A stretch of 64,000 nt of DNA from the NCBI GenBank assembly GCA_038528965.1, contig JBCBEC010000026.1, forward strand, positions 29,883 through 93,882, read 5' to 3'. Position numbers and translations under genes: made by a program. The notes under the pieces are model-generated. The model did no database searches, was not told where the DNA came from, and was given only the letters and a program-made list of their open reading frames with translations. Shown piece after piece: positions 1-9,455 of the stretch (the stretch's first letter is position 1; every line of letters starts with the position of its first letter). Source of the stretch: Lewinella sp038528965. Its GTDB lineage: Bacteria; Bacteroidota; Bacteroidia; Chitinophagales; Saprospiraceae.

Positions 1-2
1 GC

Positions 3-287
3 TATCAGGGAAGTTCTAAGTTTCCTGGATTGGGAGCTTACAGTGCCAGTAAAGCGGCACTTTCAAATTTGACAGAATACCTGGCGGAAGAATGGAAAGA
101 GGACGGTATTATTAGTAATTGTTTGGCGTTAGGAGCGGTACAAACGGATATGTTGGAGACTGCTTTTCCTGGCTTTCAGGCACCGGTGACCAGTACGCAG
201 ATGGGAGAAATGGTAGCCTGGTTTGCGCAAAACGGGCAACAGTTTTTCAACGGTAAGGTGCTGCCGGTCTCAGTAAGTACACCTTAG
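3..287 (+). CDS. SDR-family oxidoreductase, C-terminal part (5' end outside window)
   Basis: This is the C-terminal part of a short-chain dehydrogenase/reductase; the reading frame is open to the window edge, so the NAD(P)-binding N-terminus lies upstream. The catalytic YxxxK motif is visible as Y-S-A-S-K in GAYSASKAAL. It is followed by the usual helix (NLTEYLAEEW) and by the segment that in this family contacts cofactor and substrate (LALGAVQTDM). About 94 residues are present out of a typical 240-250. A TTG at 30 could be read as a start, but the motif spans it, so it is internal. The substrate cannot be told. A perfect 9-bp hairpin follows the stop codon. Confidence 0.85.
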   Translation, partial: YQGSSKFPGLGAYSASKAALSNLTEYLAEEWKEDGIISNCLALGAVQTDMLETAFPGFQAPVTSTQMGEMVAWFAQNGQQFFNGKVLPVSVSTP

Positions 288-317
288 GGAAGGTAAAGCA
301 AGTTTCCCTAAAAATAG

Positions 318-345
318 AAACGCTGCCAGAGAGCTAGCAGCGTTT
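318..345 (+). terminator. Hairpin after SDR gene
   Basis: The sequence AAACGCTGC pairs perfectly with GCAGCGTTT across a 10-nt loop, 30 nt after the SDR stop codon. The following sequence is only moderately T-rich, so termination strength is uncertain. Confidence 0.6.
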
Positions 346-683
346 CAGTCTTTCATGTGATATGCCGTTTGAAGTCGTGTCCAGCGAGGACTAATCATGA
401 TAAGTGTCATGATGTTAGTTTTTGGTTAAGCACAATAATTTTGACTACAATAGCAAATGTACAATTGTACTAAAATCATATATGTGTACATTGCTTGAAT
501 TTGTGACATGGTAAAAAAAATGTTAAATTTTTAGAAAAATCGTCTAAAATTTAATTTGGTTCGCAGCGCTTATTCCTAATATCACTCGGTTGAAGCTATT
601 ACTCCTTCCTTTTTCTTTCAAGTTTTAGTGAACTGGCTTGTCTTTAATTTGTCTAAAGGGTTAAAATGTTACAAATTGACCGA

Positions 684-711
684 TTGGAGTTTAAACCAAT
701 ATCTATATTTG
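684..711 (+). promoter_or_regulatory. Bacteroidota-type promoter candidate (TTG-N17-TATATTTG)
   Basis: A TTG at 684-686 and TATATTTG at 704-711 are separated by 17 nt. They match the known Bacteroidota -33 (TTTG) and -7 (TAnnTTTG) elements. The likely target is the T9SS gene starting at 910. Confidence 0.4.
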
Positions 712-909
712 TGATTCACCGCACCCTATACATCATCCCCTATCGTAATACAGGCCATGTTTTAACTTTACAACCCTCAAGAAGCCAAAGAAAGCAAATT
801 AGTACTAACTCACCCCCGCGAGTTTTGCCTTGAATTTGTTGTTCATTTCGCATGAACAGCCGATGGCTAGGCTTGATGAGGGTTTCACACCCGGATTAAT
901 AACTTGGCA

Positions 910-3900
910 ATGAGGAAACTTCTACTCCTAGTATTGGGCTGTCTGTTTTCCCAATTCACGTATGCTCAGCTCGAAATCGAAGAATGTATCGATCCATCTA
1001 CCATTACGCTTGCTAGCTTTTGCTCAGACGCTTGCGTGATCTGTGATATTGATGGTTATACTGGCACGAACTCTCTCCCCGGATTAGGCGAAGCGCCCCC
1101 CGGATTCTGCGCCGGTCAACTTCACAACACCCAGTGGGTAGGTTTCGTAGCCGGATCAGAGAGTTTAATAATCGATGTATCCGTTTATGACTGTTTCCTG
1201 GACCAGGACGGTGATGGCGTAAACGAAGGTCTGCAAATTGGTATCTACAATACCACGGACTGCGATAACTGGAACCTCGTTAGTAATTGCGATGACCAGG
1301 TCTTTGATAATACGACACAAACTTTCACGGCCAATAACCTCACCATCGGTGGTATCTACTTCTTTGTGATTGACGGTGCCTTTGGTGATGTTTGTAGTTT
1401 TGATATCAATGTAGTCGACGGTAGCACCGCCGCTCCTGATGTAGATGATACCCCAGCGGATATCTTCTCTGAACTTACCGTTTGTCCTGGCGGTGTACTT
1501 GATGTATCAGCAGAAGAGGTATTCGGCGCAGGTGCTTATTTATGGACACTGGACGGTGAGCAAGTAGCTACCGACCTTAATAGTTCCATTCAGTTTCCTA
1601 CCGATTTAGGAAGCTATACCCTGTGTGTTTTCCCGTACAACCCTTGTGACGAAGGAGTAGAAAGCTGTGTGGATATCGAAGTAGTACCAGAAGAGCCGGA
1701 ACCACTAGAACAGGAGATCTGTGAAGGAGACGAGTACGAGATCGGTGGTATGATCTTTACAGAACCTGATGTCTATGATGTCCTCATTCCTGTAGACGGT
1801 GATTGTGACCTTCTCTTTGAGCTCACGCTAAATGTTAACCCGATTGCTGAGACTTTTCTGGAAGAGGAAATTTGTGTGGGAGACATTATCATGATTGGAG
1901 ATGAAGAATTCAGCGAAGAAGGCTCTTATGATGTAGTATTGGAAAACCCCGCTACTGGCTGTGATTCTATCGTTTATTTAGACTTGACCCTCATTGGTAC
2001 GTTCGAGATCACGTTCATTGTGGAGGAAATTTGTGAAGGGGAGAGCATTGAAGTAGGGGGGCAGGAGATAACCGAAGGCGGTAGCTATTTCTTCGAGTTG
2101 ACTGACGAGGTTGGTTGTGACTCCTTGGTAGACGTTTTCCTTACGGTAATTCCCGCTGCTACTGGTACGGAGTTTGCTACTATCTGCCAGGGTGAGCAGT
2201 ACTTGTTCAATGGCACTCAATACAATGCTCAGGGGCTTTACGAGGCTACGATAAGCTTACCTTCTGGATGTGATAGTATTGCCATGTTGGACTTGACCGT
2301 TATTGATAGTTATACGGAAACATTAAACGAGTCGATTTGTGATGGTGAAAGCTTTACGGTAGGAGGACAATCTTTTTCCGCAACGGATACTTACACCATA
2401 GATTTAATAGCGGATAATGGCTGCGACTCAACTGTGACACTAAACTTAACGGTACTACCCGTACTTTTAGAAACAGACTTCCAGTCCATTTGTAGTGGAG
2501 AAACGTACACGCACGATGGTAACGATTATACGGTGACCGGGATTTACGATCATCCGTACACGGCAGCTAACGGTTGTGACAGTACTTACCGCTTGAGCTT
2601 AACCGTATTGCCGAATAGCGTCCAAACCATCAATCCGGTTATTTGTGCCGGAGATACCTACTCCTTCGGGGGCAATACCTATAGTAATACCGATACCTAC
2701 GTTGTCACGCTCACCGCTGCCAATGGTTGTGATTCGATAACTACCATTAACCTTACCGTCGAGGACCAGATTACCAGCACGGAAGATATCTTCCTGTGTG
2801 ATGGGCAGTCGATTACCATTGATGGAACCGATATTGATTCGTCCGGCCCTTACGTCTTCAACTATACCTCAGTAGGAGGTTGTGATAGTGTAGCCACGGT
2901 TAACGTTACGGTAGGGGATCCCATCGTTACCAACTTAACCCAGACCATCTGCCAGGGCCTCACTTATACCGTTGGTACGGAGATGTTTGATATGACCGGG
3001 ATGTATACCGTTGTACTCACAGCAGATAATGGCTGTGACTCTACGGTCAATCTCAACCTTACGGTAACTGATCCTCCGGTTAGCACAACTGAAGCTACTA
3101 TCTGCGAAGGCGATAGCTACACCTTCAACGGTGTAGATTATACCATTGCCGGAACTTTCACCGATGATTTGGTAACACCCGAAGGTTGTGATAGCGTAGC
3201 TACGCTGGTACTCTCAGTGACTGCAATTATTACCAATACCATCAATCCTACCATTTGTACTGGAACATCTTACTCCATTGGGGGAGATGAATTAACCATT
3301 TCAGGACAGTACGAATACACCTTCCCCTCGTCGGCGGGTTGTGATTCGGTAGTGACGGTGAACTTATTGGTAGAAGATGCGCTCATCAATGAGATGACCG
3401 AGACGATTTGTGAAGGAGAATCCTTCCCGGTTGGTGGTAATAACTACACCATGACGGGCATGTATGAAGATAGCTTCATTACGGCCGAAGGTTGTGATAG
3501 TATTGTTCGTCTGGATCTGACCGTGCTTCCTACCGTCTTCACTAGCTTAACCGAACGGATTTGTGCTGGGGAAGTCTTCAATGTTGGTGGTACAGACTTT
3601 GACGAAAGTGGCATCTTTACCACTACTATTCCCGCGGCAAATGGTTGTGATTCGGTAATTACCTTAAATCTGACCGTAGTAGATATTCCCGATACACCAG
3701 TAAGTGCTTCTATTTGTGATGGCGGTACCTTCAGTGTCGGCGATAGCACCTACATGGCTGCCGGTATGTACACTATTCCACTTACCTCTGTGGATGGATG
3801 TGATAGCCTTATCCTATTGGATTTAGTGGTCACAGACTTTTATGAGGTCAATCTCAATATCGCCCTTTGTGAAGGGGAGTCGTATACCGTTGGAACCGAC

Positions 3901-6483
3901 ACGTATACAATGACCGGTATATACCAGAACAACTTTATCTCACAAGACGGTTGTGATTCCATTGTGAACCTAGACCTCACGGTTAACCCAATTCTGCGCG
4001 ATACGCTGACGGAGGAGGTCTGCCAGGGAGAAAGCTTCTCCATTGCGGGGATTCCCTACAACACCACCGGTGAACATACGGAAACAATTTCTTCACTGGT
4101 TACTGGTTGTGATTCCGTGATTACGCTATTCTTGACCGTCAACCCGATAGAGAACATTACCATCGAGGAAACAATCTGTGACGGTGAATCTGTCATGGTC
4201 GGCGATAGTATCTATACGACCACGGGTAGCTTCTTTACGCCTTTGACTACCGAGGCTGGCTGTGATTCTATTGTGACGTTGAACCTGGAGGTGATTCCAA
4301 TTCCAATCACTAACCTCATGGAGGAAATCTGTGATGGAGAATCCTTCCCGGTAGGTCCTGATGTTTATACAACAACTGGGCAATACACTAACGTACTCAC
4401 CTCTGTAGTGAGTGGCTGTGATTCTATTGTCAATCTTGACTTGATTGTTCATCCATTGCCACTTACTGAGCTTGTCGCAGAAATCTGTGATGGGGAAGTG
4501 TACAACATTGGTGGAGTCGATTATAGCACGACTGGCATCCACCAGGAGGTGGTACCCTCTCTGGTGACCGGCTGTGATTCGACCATTACGCTAGACCTCA
4601 CCGTACACCCTGTTTATGATCAGATGATATCCGCCACCATCTGTGATGGCGAATCGGTCATGGTAGGTGACAGTACCTACACGACCACTGGCATGTGGCC
4701 TACACTCATGAGTACGGTAGAAGGCTGTGACTCACTGGTAACTTTGGACCTTACCGTACTACCCGTACTTAGCACGGCTTTGAGTGAGACCCTCTGTGCC
4801 GGCGAGAGCTACACTGTAGGAACTTCCACTTACAATACCACTGGTGTTTACGTGGATACGCTTACTTCTTCCTTTGGTTGTGACTCTATCGTTACCTTAG
4901 ATCTAGCAGTACCTGACTTTATCGAAACCTTCCTGGTAGAATCTATCTGTGATGATGAAACCTTTACGGTAGGTACTGAGGTGTTCAATGAAACGGACGA
5001 TTATACGGTAGTTCTTACTTCTACCGAAACGGGTTGTGATAGTACCGTTTATCTGGCGCTCACCGTTAATCCAACCTATCAAGTTTCCTTGGACGAGACC
5101 ATCTGTGATGGTGAGAGCTTCCCAATGGGTGGCGTAGATTATACTACCTCGGGTATGTACCAAGCCGACCTACTAACCGTGGACGGTTGTGACAGTACCG
5201 TAATGTTGAACTTACTGGTTATCCCTTGTCAATTAGACTTTACCTCAACGGATAGTCCAAACGATTGTCAGGGAGGCAGCAATGGTAGCATCAGCTTTAC
5301 CATGATTACGGGTACTGCTCCTTATACCTACACTTGGTCGGGCGGTAGTGGAACCATTACGGCCAACAATACAGAAGAAATTCTTGCCGGACTTTCGGCG
5401 GGTTCTTATGATATTCTGGTAACGGATGCGAATGGCTTCCAAACGCTCATCCAGGAAATAGTAGAGGAACCGGATGCGCTGCAAGTTAGTTTGACTACGA
5501 GCAGCTATGGCCTTTATGGTGTTAGTTGTGCCGCGGCATTAGATGGAAGCATCTCCTCTACCGTAGTTGGTGGTACTGCACCGTATTCCTACGCTTGGAG
5601 CACGGGTGGTACGGGAGCTTCTATTGAAGACCTGGCCAGCAATACCTACGACCTGGTGGTAACCGATGCAAATGGTTGTACCGCTACGGCAGCGGCAACG
5701 CTCAGTGCGCCACTACCTTTGACTTTAGACCTACTAGTTGAATCACCAGCTTGTGATGATTCAAATGGCGGCTCCGTGAGTATTGAAGGTGTTACGGGTG
5801 GTACCGAACCTTACGTGTACGCAGTAGATAATCAAACTTATACCCCGAGTCCACTATTCTCTGGCTTGGAGGTAGGTAATCACTTGGTGAGCGTACAGGA
5901 TGCGAATGGCTGTGTGCTCGATGAAGTTATCATTGTCAACTCTGCACCAATTCTTACTGTTGAGCTCGGTCAGGATATTGAAATGGTGCCGGGTGATACT
6001 ATTGAGCTGTTTGCTCAGACTTCTTACCCAGTGGCCGGATACAAGTGGACTGGTGGACCTATTGAGGAATGTGAAGATTGCCCTACTCCAGTCATCAGTC
6101 CTACAGAATCGGTAGCTTACTCCGTGACGGTAACGGATGAAAATGGTTGTACTGCTACGGATCGGGTTACGGTCTTCGTACGTAAGTCACAGGAGGTTTA
6201 CATCCCAAATGCCTTCTCGCCAGATAATGATGGTACGAACGATATCTTCATGATCTACGGTGGTGGTGATGTGAAGAGTGTGAAGTCGTTCTATGTCTTC
6301 AACCGCTGGGGTGAGTCCATGTTTGAAAGCTTTGGCTTTGCACCAGGTGACCCTGTCCACGGTTGGGATGGTCGCCACCGCGGTGAACTGCTCAACGCCG
6401 GTGTGTACATATACATGGCGGAGGTTGAATTCCAGGATGGCGAAGTAATCATCTATAAAGGAGATGTAGTGCTGATGAAATAG
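910..6483 (+). CDS. Giant T9SS type B cargo protein with 23 tandem Cys repeats
   Basis: A secreted 1857-residue protein, probably a surface adhesin or matrix component (role inferred). The ATG at 910 is preferred over a TTG two codons upstream because it begins a clean signal peptide ending near TYA-Q. After a Cys-rich N-terminal domain (about residues 20-260) come 23 consecutive repeats averaging 51 residues (about 261-1439). Each repeat has a cysteine near its start (ICxGE), a central VGG..Y segment and GCDS followed by a beta-strand ending LTV. Next are about three SprB-like repeats (ending VTDANGC), an Ig-like segment, and a gliding-motility/CHU_C type B sorting domain over the last 90 or so residues (IPNAFSPDNDGTND, FNRWGE, GVYIY). 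T9SS export across the outer membrane is established for this domain. The gene is monocistronic, with a strong terminator after it. Confidence 0.93.
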   Translation: MRKLLLLVLGCLFSQFTYAQLEIEECIDPSTITLASFCSDACVICDIDGYTGTNSLPGLGEAPPGFCAGQLHNTQWVGFVAGSESLIIDVSVYDCFLDQDGDGVNEGLQIGIYNTTDCDNWNLVSNCDDQVFDNTTQTFTANNLTIGGIYFFVIDGAFGDVCSFDINVVDGSTAAPDVDDTPADIFSELTVCPGGVLDVSAEEVFGAGAYLWTLDGEQVATDLNSSIQFPTDLGSYTLCVFPYNPCDEGVESCVDIEVVPEEPEPLEQEICEGDEYEIGGMIFTEPDVYDVLIPVDGDCDLLFELTLNVNPIAETFLEEEICVGDIIMIGDEEFSEEGSYDVVLENPATGCDSIVYLDLTLIGTFEITFIVEEICEGESIEVGGQEITEGGSYFFELTDEVGCDSLVDVFLTVIPAATGTEFATICQGEQYLFNGTQYNAQGLYEATISLPSGCDSIAMLDLTVIDSYTETLNESICDGESFTVGGQSFSATDTYTIDLIADNGCDSTVTLNLTVLPVLLETDFQSICSGETYTHDGNDYTVTGIYDHPYTAANGCDSTYRLSLTVLPNSVQTINPVICAGDTYSFGGNTYSNTDTYVVTLTAANGCDSITTINLTVEDQITSTEDIFLCDGQSITIDGTDIDSSGPYVFNYTSVGGCDSVATVNVTVGDPIVTNLTQTICQGLTYTVGTEMFDMTGMYTVVLTADNGCDSTVNLNLTVTDPPVSTTEATICEGDSYTFNGVDYTIAGTFTDDLVTPEGCDSVATLVLSVTAIITNTINPTICTGTSYSIGGDELTISGQYEYTFPSSAGCDSVVTVNLLVEDALINEMTETICEGESFPVGGNNYTMTGMYEDSFITAEGCDSIVRLDLTVLPTVFTSLTERICAGEVFNVGGTDFDESGIFTTTIPAANGCDSVITLNLTVVDIPDTPVSASICDGGTFSVGDSTYMAAGMYTIPLTSVDGCDSLILLDLVVTDFYEVNLNIALCEGESYTVGTDTYTMTGIYQNNFISQDGCDSIVNLDLTVNPILRDTLTEEVCQGESFSIAGIPYNTTGEHTETISSLVTGCDSVITLFLTVNPIENITIEETICDGESVMVGDSIYTTTGSFFTPLTTEAGCDSIVTLNLEVIPIPITNLMEEICDGESFPVGPDVYTTTGQYTNVLTSVVSGCDSIVNLDLIVHPLPLTELVAEICDGEVYNIGGVDYSTTGIHQEVVPSLVTGCDSTITLDLTVHPVYDQMISATICDGESVMVGDSTYTTTGMWPTLMSTVEGCDSLVTLDLTVLPVLSTALSETLCAGESYTVGTSTYNTTGVYVDTLTSSFGCDSIVTLDLAVPDFIETFLVESICDDETFTVGTEVFNETDDYTVVLTSTETGCDSTVYLALTVNPTYQVSLDETICDGESFPMGGVDYTTSGMYQADLLTVDGCDSTVMLNLLVIPCQLDFTSTDSPNDCQGGSNGSISFTMITGTAPYTYTWSGGSGTITANNTEEILAGLSAGSYDILVTDANGFQTLIQEIVEEPDALQVSLTTSSYGLYGVSCAAALDGSISSTVVGGTAPYSYAWSTGGTGASIEDLASNTYDLVVTDANGCTATAAATLSAPLPLTLDLLVESPACDDSNGGSVSIEGVTGGTEPYVYAVDNQTYTPSPLFSGLEVGNHLVSVQDANGCVLDEVIIVNSAPILTVELGQDIEMVPGDTIELFAQTSYPVAGYKWTGGPIEECEDCPTPVISPTESVAYSVTVTDENGCTATDRVTVFVRKSQEVYIPNAFSPDNDGTNDIFMIYGGGDVKSVKSFYVFNRWGESMFESFGFAPGDPVHGWDGRHRGELLNAGVYIYMAEVEFQDGEVIIYKGDVVLMK
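1690..5226 (+). repeat. Coding array of 23 repeats of about 153 bp
   Basis: I counted 23 consecutive units in the translated protein, each 49-52 codons long and each carrying two conserved cysteines, except that the first unit has DCDL instead of GCDS. Nucleotide identity between units is modest: the protein pattern is kept while codons vary, pointing to old duplication with selection on the fold rather than a recent expansion. Antisense open frames here are by-products of the repeats. Confidence 0.85.
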
Positions 6484-6507
6484 CACCTTTCTTCCGTACT
6501 AGATTAG

Positions 6508-6548
6508 AAAAGGTCTCGGATAGCTTTTAAGGTTGTCCGAGACCTTTT
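6508..6548 (+). terminator. Rho-independent terminator after the giant T9SS gene
   Basis: AAAAGGTCTCGGA (6508-6520) pairs perfectly over 13 bp with TCCGAGACCTTTT (6536-6548), 25 nt after the stop codon. The run of T at the 3' side is part of the stem. Confidence 0.85.
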
Positions 6549-6948
6549 CTCGTTAGTTCGATCTCGTCATTGGCGTGAACTCGGAAATGGTGGAATAATT
6601 GAATATACGTTTTGATTCGACTAACCTACTGGTTCCGCGGAATTATTGGATTTGTTTTATTACCCGTCCCACGTTAGAATGTACACGTTATGAAGGGCGG
6701 GAGGCCTGCCCCGGTACTGTTTGAGCGGAGCGAGTTTAGCGGGGCGAGCATTTTTTGGTTCGTTTTTGTTGCGACAGACAAAAATGAACAGCGCCAAGAG
6801 TAAAGCACCATTTAAATGCTCCAATTAAGAAGCAGATTTTGAGTGGAAACGCTATCCATCTTATTCTAAGCACATGGGACTAACTAAAAAACAAAGTCAA
6901 TTATTCCGCCGTAGAAATTTAAAGTGGAATGATCTACAGAAACCTAAA
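6549..6948. other. Intergenic region with palindromic element
   Basis: No gene is seen. The region contains a short GC-rich stretch with GAGCGGAGCGAG and GGGGCGAGC motifs (about 6722-6748) followed by a 12-bp inverted repeat at 6758-6789. It separates the convergent T9SS and alcohol dehydrogenase genes. Confidence 0.5.
6758..6789. repeat. Inverted repeat, possible dispersed palindromic element
   Basis: GTTCGTTTTTGT (6758-6769) pairs with ACAAAAATGAAC (6778-6789) over 12 bp with one G-T wobble and an 8-nt loop. On the minus strand the hairpin lies after the alcohol dehydrogenase gene, so it could also serve as its terminator. Confidence 0.5.
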
Positions 6949-7989
6949 CTAAAACGAATCAATCACAATAACCCCTTGGTGCTGAAAGTCATTCATAGCA
7001 GGCAGGGCGTGTACGACTTCTTTTAAGTTGATGGTCTTGGCTACAAGTTGTTCCGGTAGTAGCTTCCCCGTACGAATCATGGCGAGCATATCCAGGTAGC
7101 GAAAGGCTTGCATGCCGTGGCTGCCAAGGATTTCCAATTCGTGAGCGATGACCTTGTCCATTGGGATGCGCGGATGCTGATGATCGCCAGTCATGAGGCC
7201 CACTTGAATGTGTTTACCTCTTTTGCGTAAGCCGGCTATGGAGTTGAAACAAGTAGTGGCACTACCTAGGGCATCTAAGGAAACGTGCGCGCCACCCTGT
7301 GTAATGTCCTTGATCTCCGCCACGATCTGATCATGATTACGGGCGTCGATGGTGTGTTGAGCTCCAATTTGTTCAGCCAGGGCCAAGTTGGCTGGATTGA
7401 TGTCAATAGCGGTCACCTCTGCACCCAATGCCGCCGCAATCATGACTGCGGATAGCCCAACGCCTCCGCAACCGTGTACTACCACCTGCTGGCCACCACT
7501 TACTTGGCCTTGGTCCACCACCGCGCGGAAGGAAGTGATAAAGCGACAACCCAAGGTAGCTGCAGTTACATCGGTGATTTCAGGGGGGAGTCGTACCAAA
7601 TTGGTGTCTGCATAGTCCAGGGCTACGTATTCCGCAAAGGAACCCCAGTGGGTGAAACCAGGCTGGAATTGATGATCACAAACCTGATGGTTGCCCGATA
7701 CACATTCACCGCAACTACCACAGCCACCCACAAAAGGCACCGTGACGCGATCTCCCAGGTGGAAATTCTTAACATCAGCACCCTTTGCAACAATCACTCC
7801 CGCCAGTTCGTGTCCGGGTACGTGCGGTAGGTGGATGTCGGCATCGTGGCCCATCCAACCGTGCCAGTCACTGCGGCATAGTCCAGTAGCAGTGACACGT
7901 AACACGACACCCTTTGCCGGCGGGGTTGGATCGGGGACCTCCCGAAGCTCGAGTGGACCTTGGAAAGTTTCGTAGTAAATGGCTTTCAT
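6949..7989 (-). CDS. Zinc-dependent alcohol dehydrogenase family protein
   Basis: A 346-residue medium-chain dehydrogenase that would oxidise an alcohol or reduce an aldehyde with NAD(P); the substrate is unknown. Visible catalytic zinc ligands are Cys38, His60 (PGHE, followed by Glu61) and Cys148. Structural zinc ligands are Cys90, 93, 96 and 104. The Rossmann glycine motif GCGGVG is at 173-178. The ATG at 7989 is chosen because homologues begin MKAxxY; the frame extends 38 codons upstream, but only over the end of the neighbouring lipoprotein gene. It starts 10 nt after that gene on the same strand, so the two are probably cotranscribed. Confidence 0.9.
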   Translation of the reverse strand: MKAIYYETFQGPLELREVPDPTPPAKGVVLRVTATGLCRSDWHGWMGHDADIHLPHVPGHELAGVIVAKGADVKNFHLGDRVTVPFVGGCGSCGECVSGNHQVCDHQFQPGFTHWGSFAEYVALDYADTNLVRLPPEITDVTAATLGCRFITSFRAVVDQGQVSGGQQVVVHGCGGVGLSAVMIAAALGAEVTAIDINPANLALAEQIGAQHTIDARNHDQIVAEIKDITQGGAHVSLDALGSATTCFNSIAGLRKRGKHIQVGLMTGDHQHPRIPMDKVIAHELEILGSHGMQAFRYLDMLAMIRTGKLLPEQLVAKTINLKEVVHALPAMNDFQHQGVIVIDSF

Positions 7990-7999
7990 CAGACTTGGT

Positions 8000-8812
8000 T
8001 CAGATATTGGAATCGAAGAGGACTTGCCATACCTCCTCCGCATTTTTTTGCCACACCAGCACGTATTTGCCGCTGTAAGACCCAGAGCATTGGCCAATTT
8101 CAAAAGCCAGATCGGTGGATACCATTTCCACTGCCAGTGGGGTCAGCAAAAGGCTGTACTCAGGGCGGTTCATATAGCTGTACTCTTCGGCAATAGCTTC
8201 TGTTCCAATCACCAGGGGTTTATGGTTGTAGTACAGGGCATTGGGCGTGTACGATTGAGCTACCAACTCATAAGCATTATGCGCATTGCAGCGTTCGATC
8301 CACAGTTTCCGAAAAGGAGTAAGGTCAGAAGTGTCCGGTAGGTCCACCTGGACCAATTTGGCAAGCCAATCGAAGGTACGGACCACGGAGTAGGTTTGCC
8401 CTCCTGATGACTGCTTCTTTGATTGGATGACTAGATGCCGATAGTCTTGGCCGTCGGTGGTGCGGAAGCCGCCAATTTCGTAAGTGAATGCTCCCTCCCG
8501 GCCAGCGGGAAAACTAGCAATGGTGAAGATGGTGTCGATGCCCATTTTGTCCTGGCGCTGCGCAATATTAGCTGCTCCTTGCAGGTAACTTCCATCCGCT
8601 GCCACCCGGATCGCCAGTGTATCGTACTGTGCCGCTATATTGCTACTCGACGACACGGCGGCAGCCCAACTCTCGTTAGGCGTTACAGCTGGCTGCTCGG
8701 TTTCCGGTTCTTGCTCGACAGCGGGTGGGCTACCTGTACAGGAGCTCAGTAGACAGCAGAAAAGGAGCGTGGTGGCGAGAAGGCCAAGGCCGGAACGATG
8801 AGTGTAAGTCAT
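8000..8812 (-). CDS. Lipoprotein with NTF2/SnoaL-like C-terminal domain
   Basis: A 270-residue predicted lipoprotein: a hydrophobic N-terminus (LLATTLLFCCLLSSC) ends in a lipobox with the acceptor cysteine in LLSSC, followed by a Pro/Glu-rich linker typical of exported lipoproteins. The C-terminal 100 residues (NAHNAYELVAQSY, NHKPLVIGTEAI, and a late VLVWQK strand) resemble the SnoaL/DUF4440 NTF2-like fold seen in many ligand-binding or accessory proteins. No enzymatic residues can be assigned. It lies just upstream of the alcohol dehydrogenase in the same direction. Function unknown. Confidence 0.7.
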   Translation of the reverse strand: MTYTHRSGLGLLATTLLFCCLLSSCTGSPPAVEQEPETEQPAVTPNESWAAAVSSSSNIAAQYDTLAIRVAADGSYLQGAANIAQRQDKMGIDTIFTIASFPAGREGAFTYEIGGFRTTDGQDYRHLVIQSKKQSSGGQTYSVVRTFDWLAKLVQVDLPDTSDLTPFRKLWIERCNAHNAYELVAQSYTPNALYYNHKPLVIGTEAIAEEYSYMNRPEYSLLLTPLAVEMVSTDLAFEIGQCSGSYSGKYVLVWQKNAEEVWQVLFDSNI

Positions 8813-8850
8813 GATCCAAAGTTTAGTCGAGGTGATGCAATTGGTCTTGG

Positions 8851-9372
8851 TTAGAGCCTAAGAACCATGTATTCTGCATCAATATACTGATCTTGCCACT
8901 TTAAATCATCCTTGACGAGCGGTCCTTGTCGTTGAAAACCCATGTTTTGGTAAAAGTGAGCGGCAGTCTTACCATTGGCGTGTAACACCCAAAGGTGAAT
9001 TTGCTCCAAGCCCGGCAGTGCTCGCGCCCGACCGATCAAATTTTCCATCAGGGCTTTTCCTACCCCGCGTTTACGATAGGTTGGATCAACGTACATGGCG
9101 TGCACCATAGATTTGTGCCGGGCCTTAGAGCGCTGGTCCCGACGAAATTTCACAAAGCCAATCAGATGCTCTTCGATAAAAGCTCCCAGCACAAACCACT
9201 CTTCTGGCTTACCAAGGAGGTGTAATTCTTCTTGAAAGGAGGTGAGGGGGCGTGTTTGCTCGTCGGCAAAGCTTTCGCTAAAGGCCAGGGGATCTTCCTG
9301 ATAGCTTTGCAAGCGCAGTACACGATAAGTTTCAGCATCCTCATTGCCGAGCAAGCGGTACGTTACGGGCAT
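8851..9372 (-). CDS. GNAT-family N-acetyltransferase
   Basis: A 173-residue acetyltransferase expected to transfer an acetyl group from acetyl-CoA to an amine; the substrate is unknown. The acetyl-CoA-binding motif A is clear (YVDPTYRKRGVGKALM, with R-x-x-G-x-G/A), followed by the motif B region ending AAHFYQNMGF. The length fits the family. The ATG at 9372 is preferred over a GTG three codons upstream; neither has a strong ribosome binding site. It follows the terminator behind lipA and is probably transcribed separately. Confidence 0.88.
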   Translation of the reverse strand: MPVTYRLLGNEDAETYRVLRLQSYQEDPLAFSESFADEQTRPLTSFQEELHLLGKPEEWFVLGAFIEEHLIGFVKFRRDQRSKARHKSMVHAMYVDPTYRKRGVGKALMENLIGRARALPGLEQIHLWVLHANGKTAAHFYQNMGFQRQGPLVKDDLKWQDQYIDAEYMVLRL

Positions 9373-9392
9373 AAGCGTCACATGTTAAATAA

Positions 9393-9427
9393 ACAAAGCG
9401 GCTCGAGCATCGCTCAAACCGCTTTGT
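9393..9427 (-). terminator. Terminator after lipA
   Basis: ACAAAGCGG (9393-9401) pairs with CCGCTTTGT (9419-9427) over 9 bp. In the minus direction the hairpin is followed by TTTATTTAA and lies 29 nt after the lipA stop. Confidence 0.75.
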
Positions 9428-9455
9428 AATATATGTTTGGCGATAGCGCCAGTCT

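Larger units (their letters stand above)
288..909. other. Intergenic region, 622 bp
   Basis: No convincing gene is seen here. The region holds a hairpin just after the upstream stop (318-345), an AT-rich stretch around 430-560, and a promoter-like element at 684-711 that would drive the large T9SS gene with a leader of about 190 nt. Confidence 0.5.

Noticed and set aside
1690..5226. Possible CRISPR-like periodicity of about 153 bp
   Set aside because: The units are translated, in frame and variable throughout; no short identical repeats with unique spacers exist.
1978..5484. Several antisense open frames of 60-138 codons in the repeat gene
   Set aside because: They arise from the repeated codon pattern of the sense strand, lack coding features of their own and run against a well-supported protein.
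7388..8341. Overlapping plus-strand open frames opposite the alcohol dehydrogenase and lipoprotein genes
   Set aside because: They are shadows of genes with clear motifs on the other strand.
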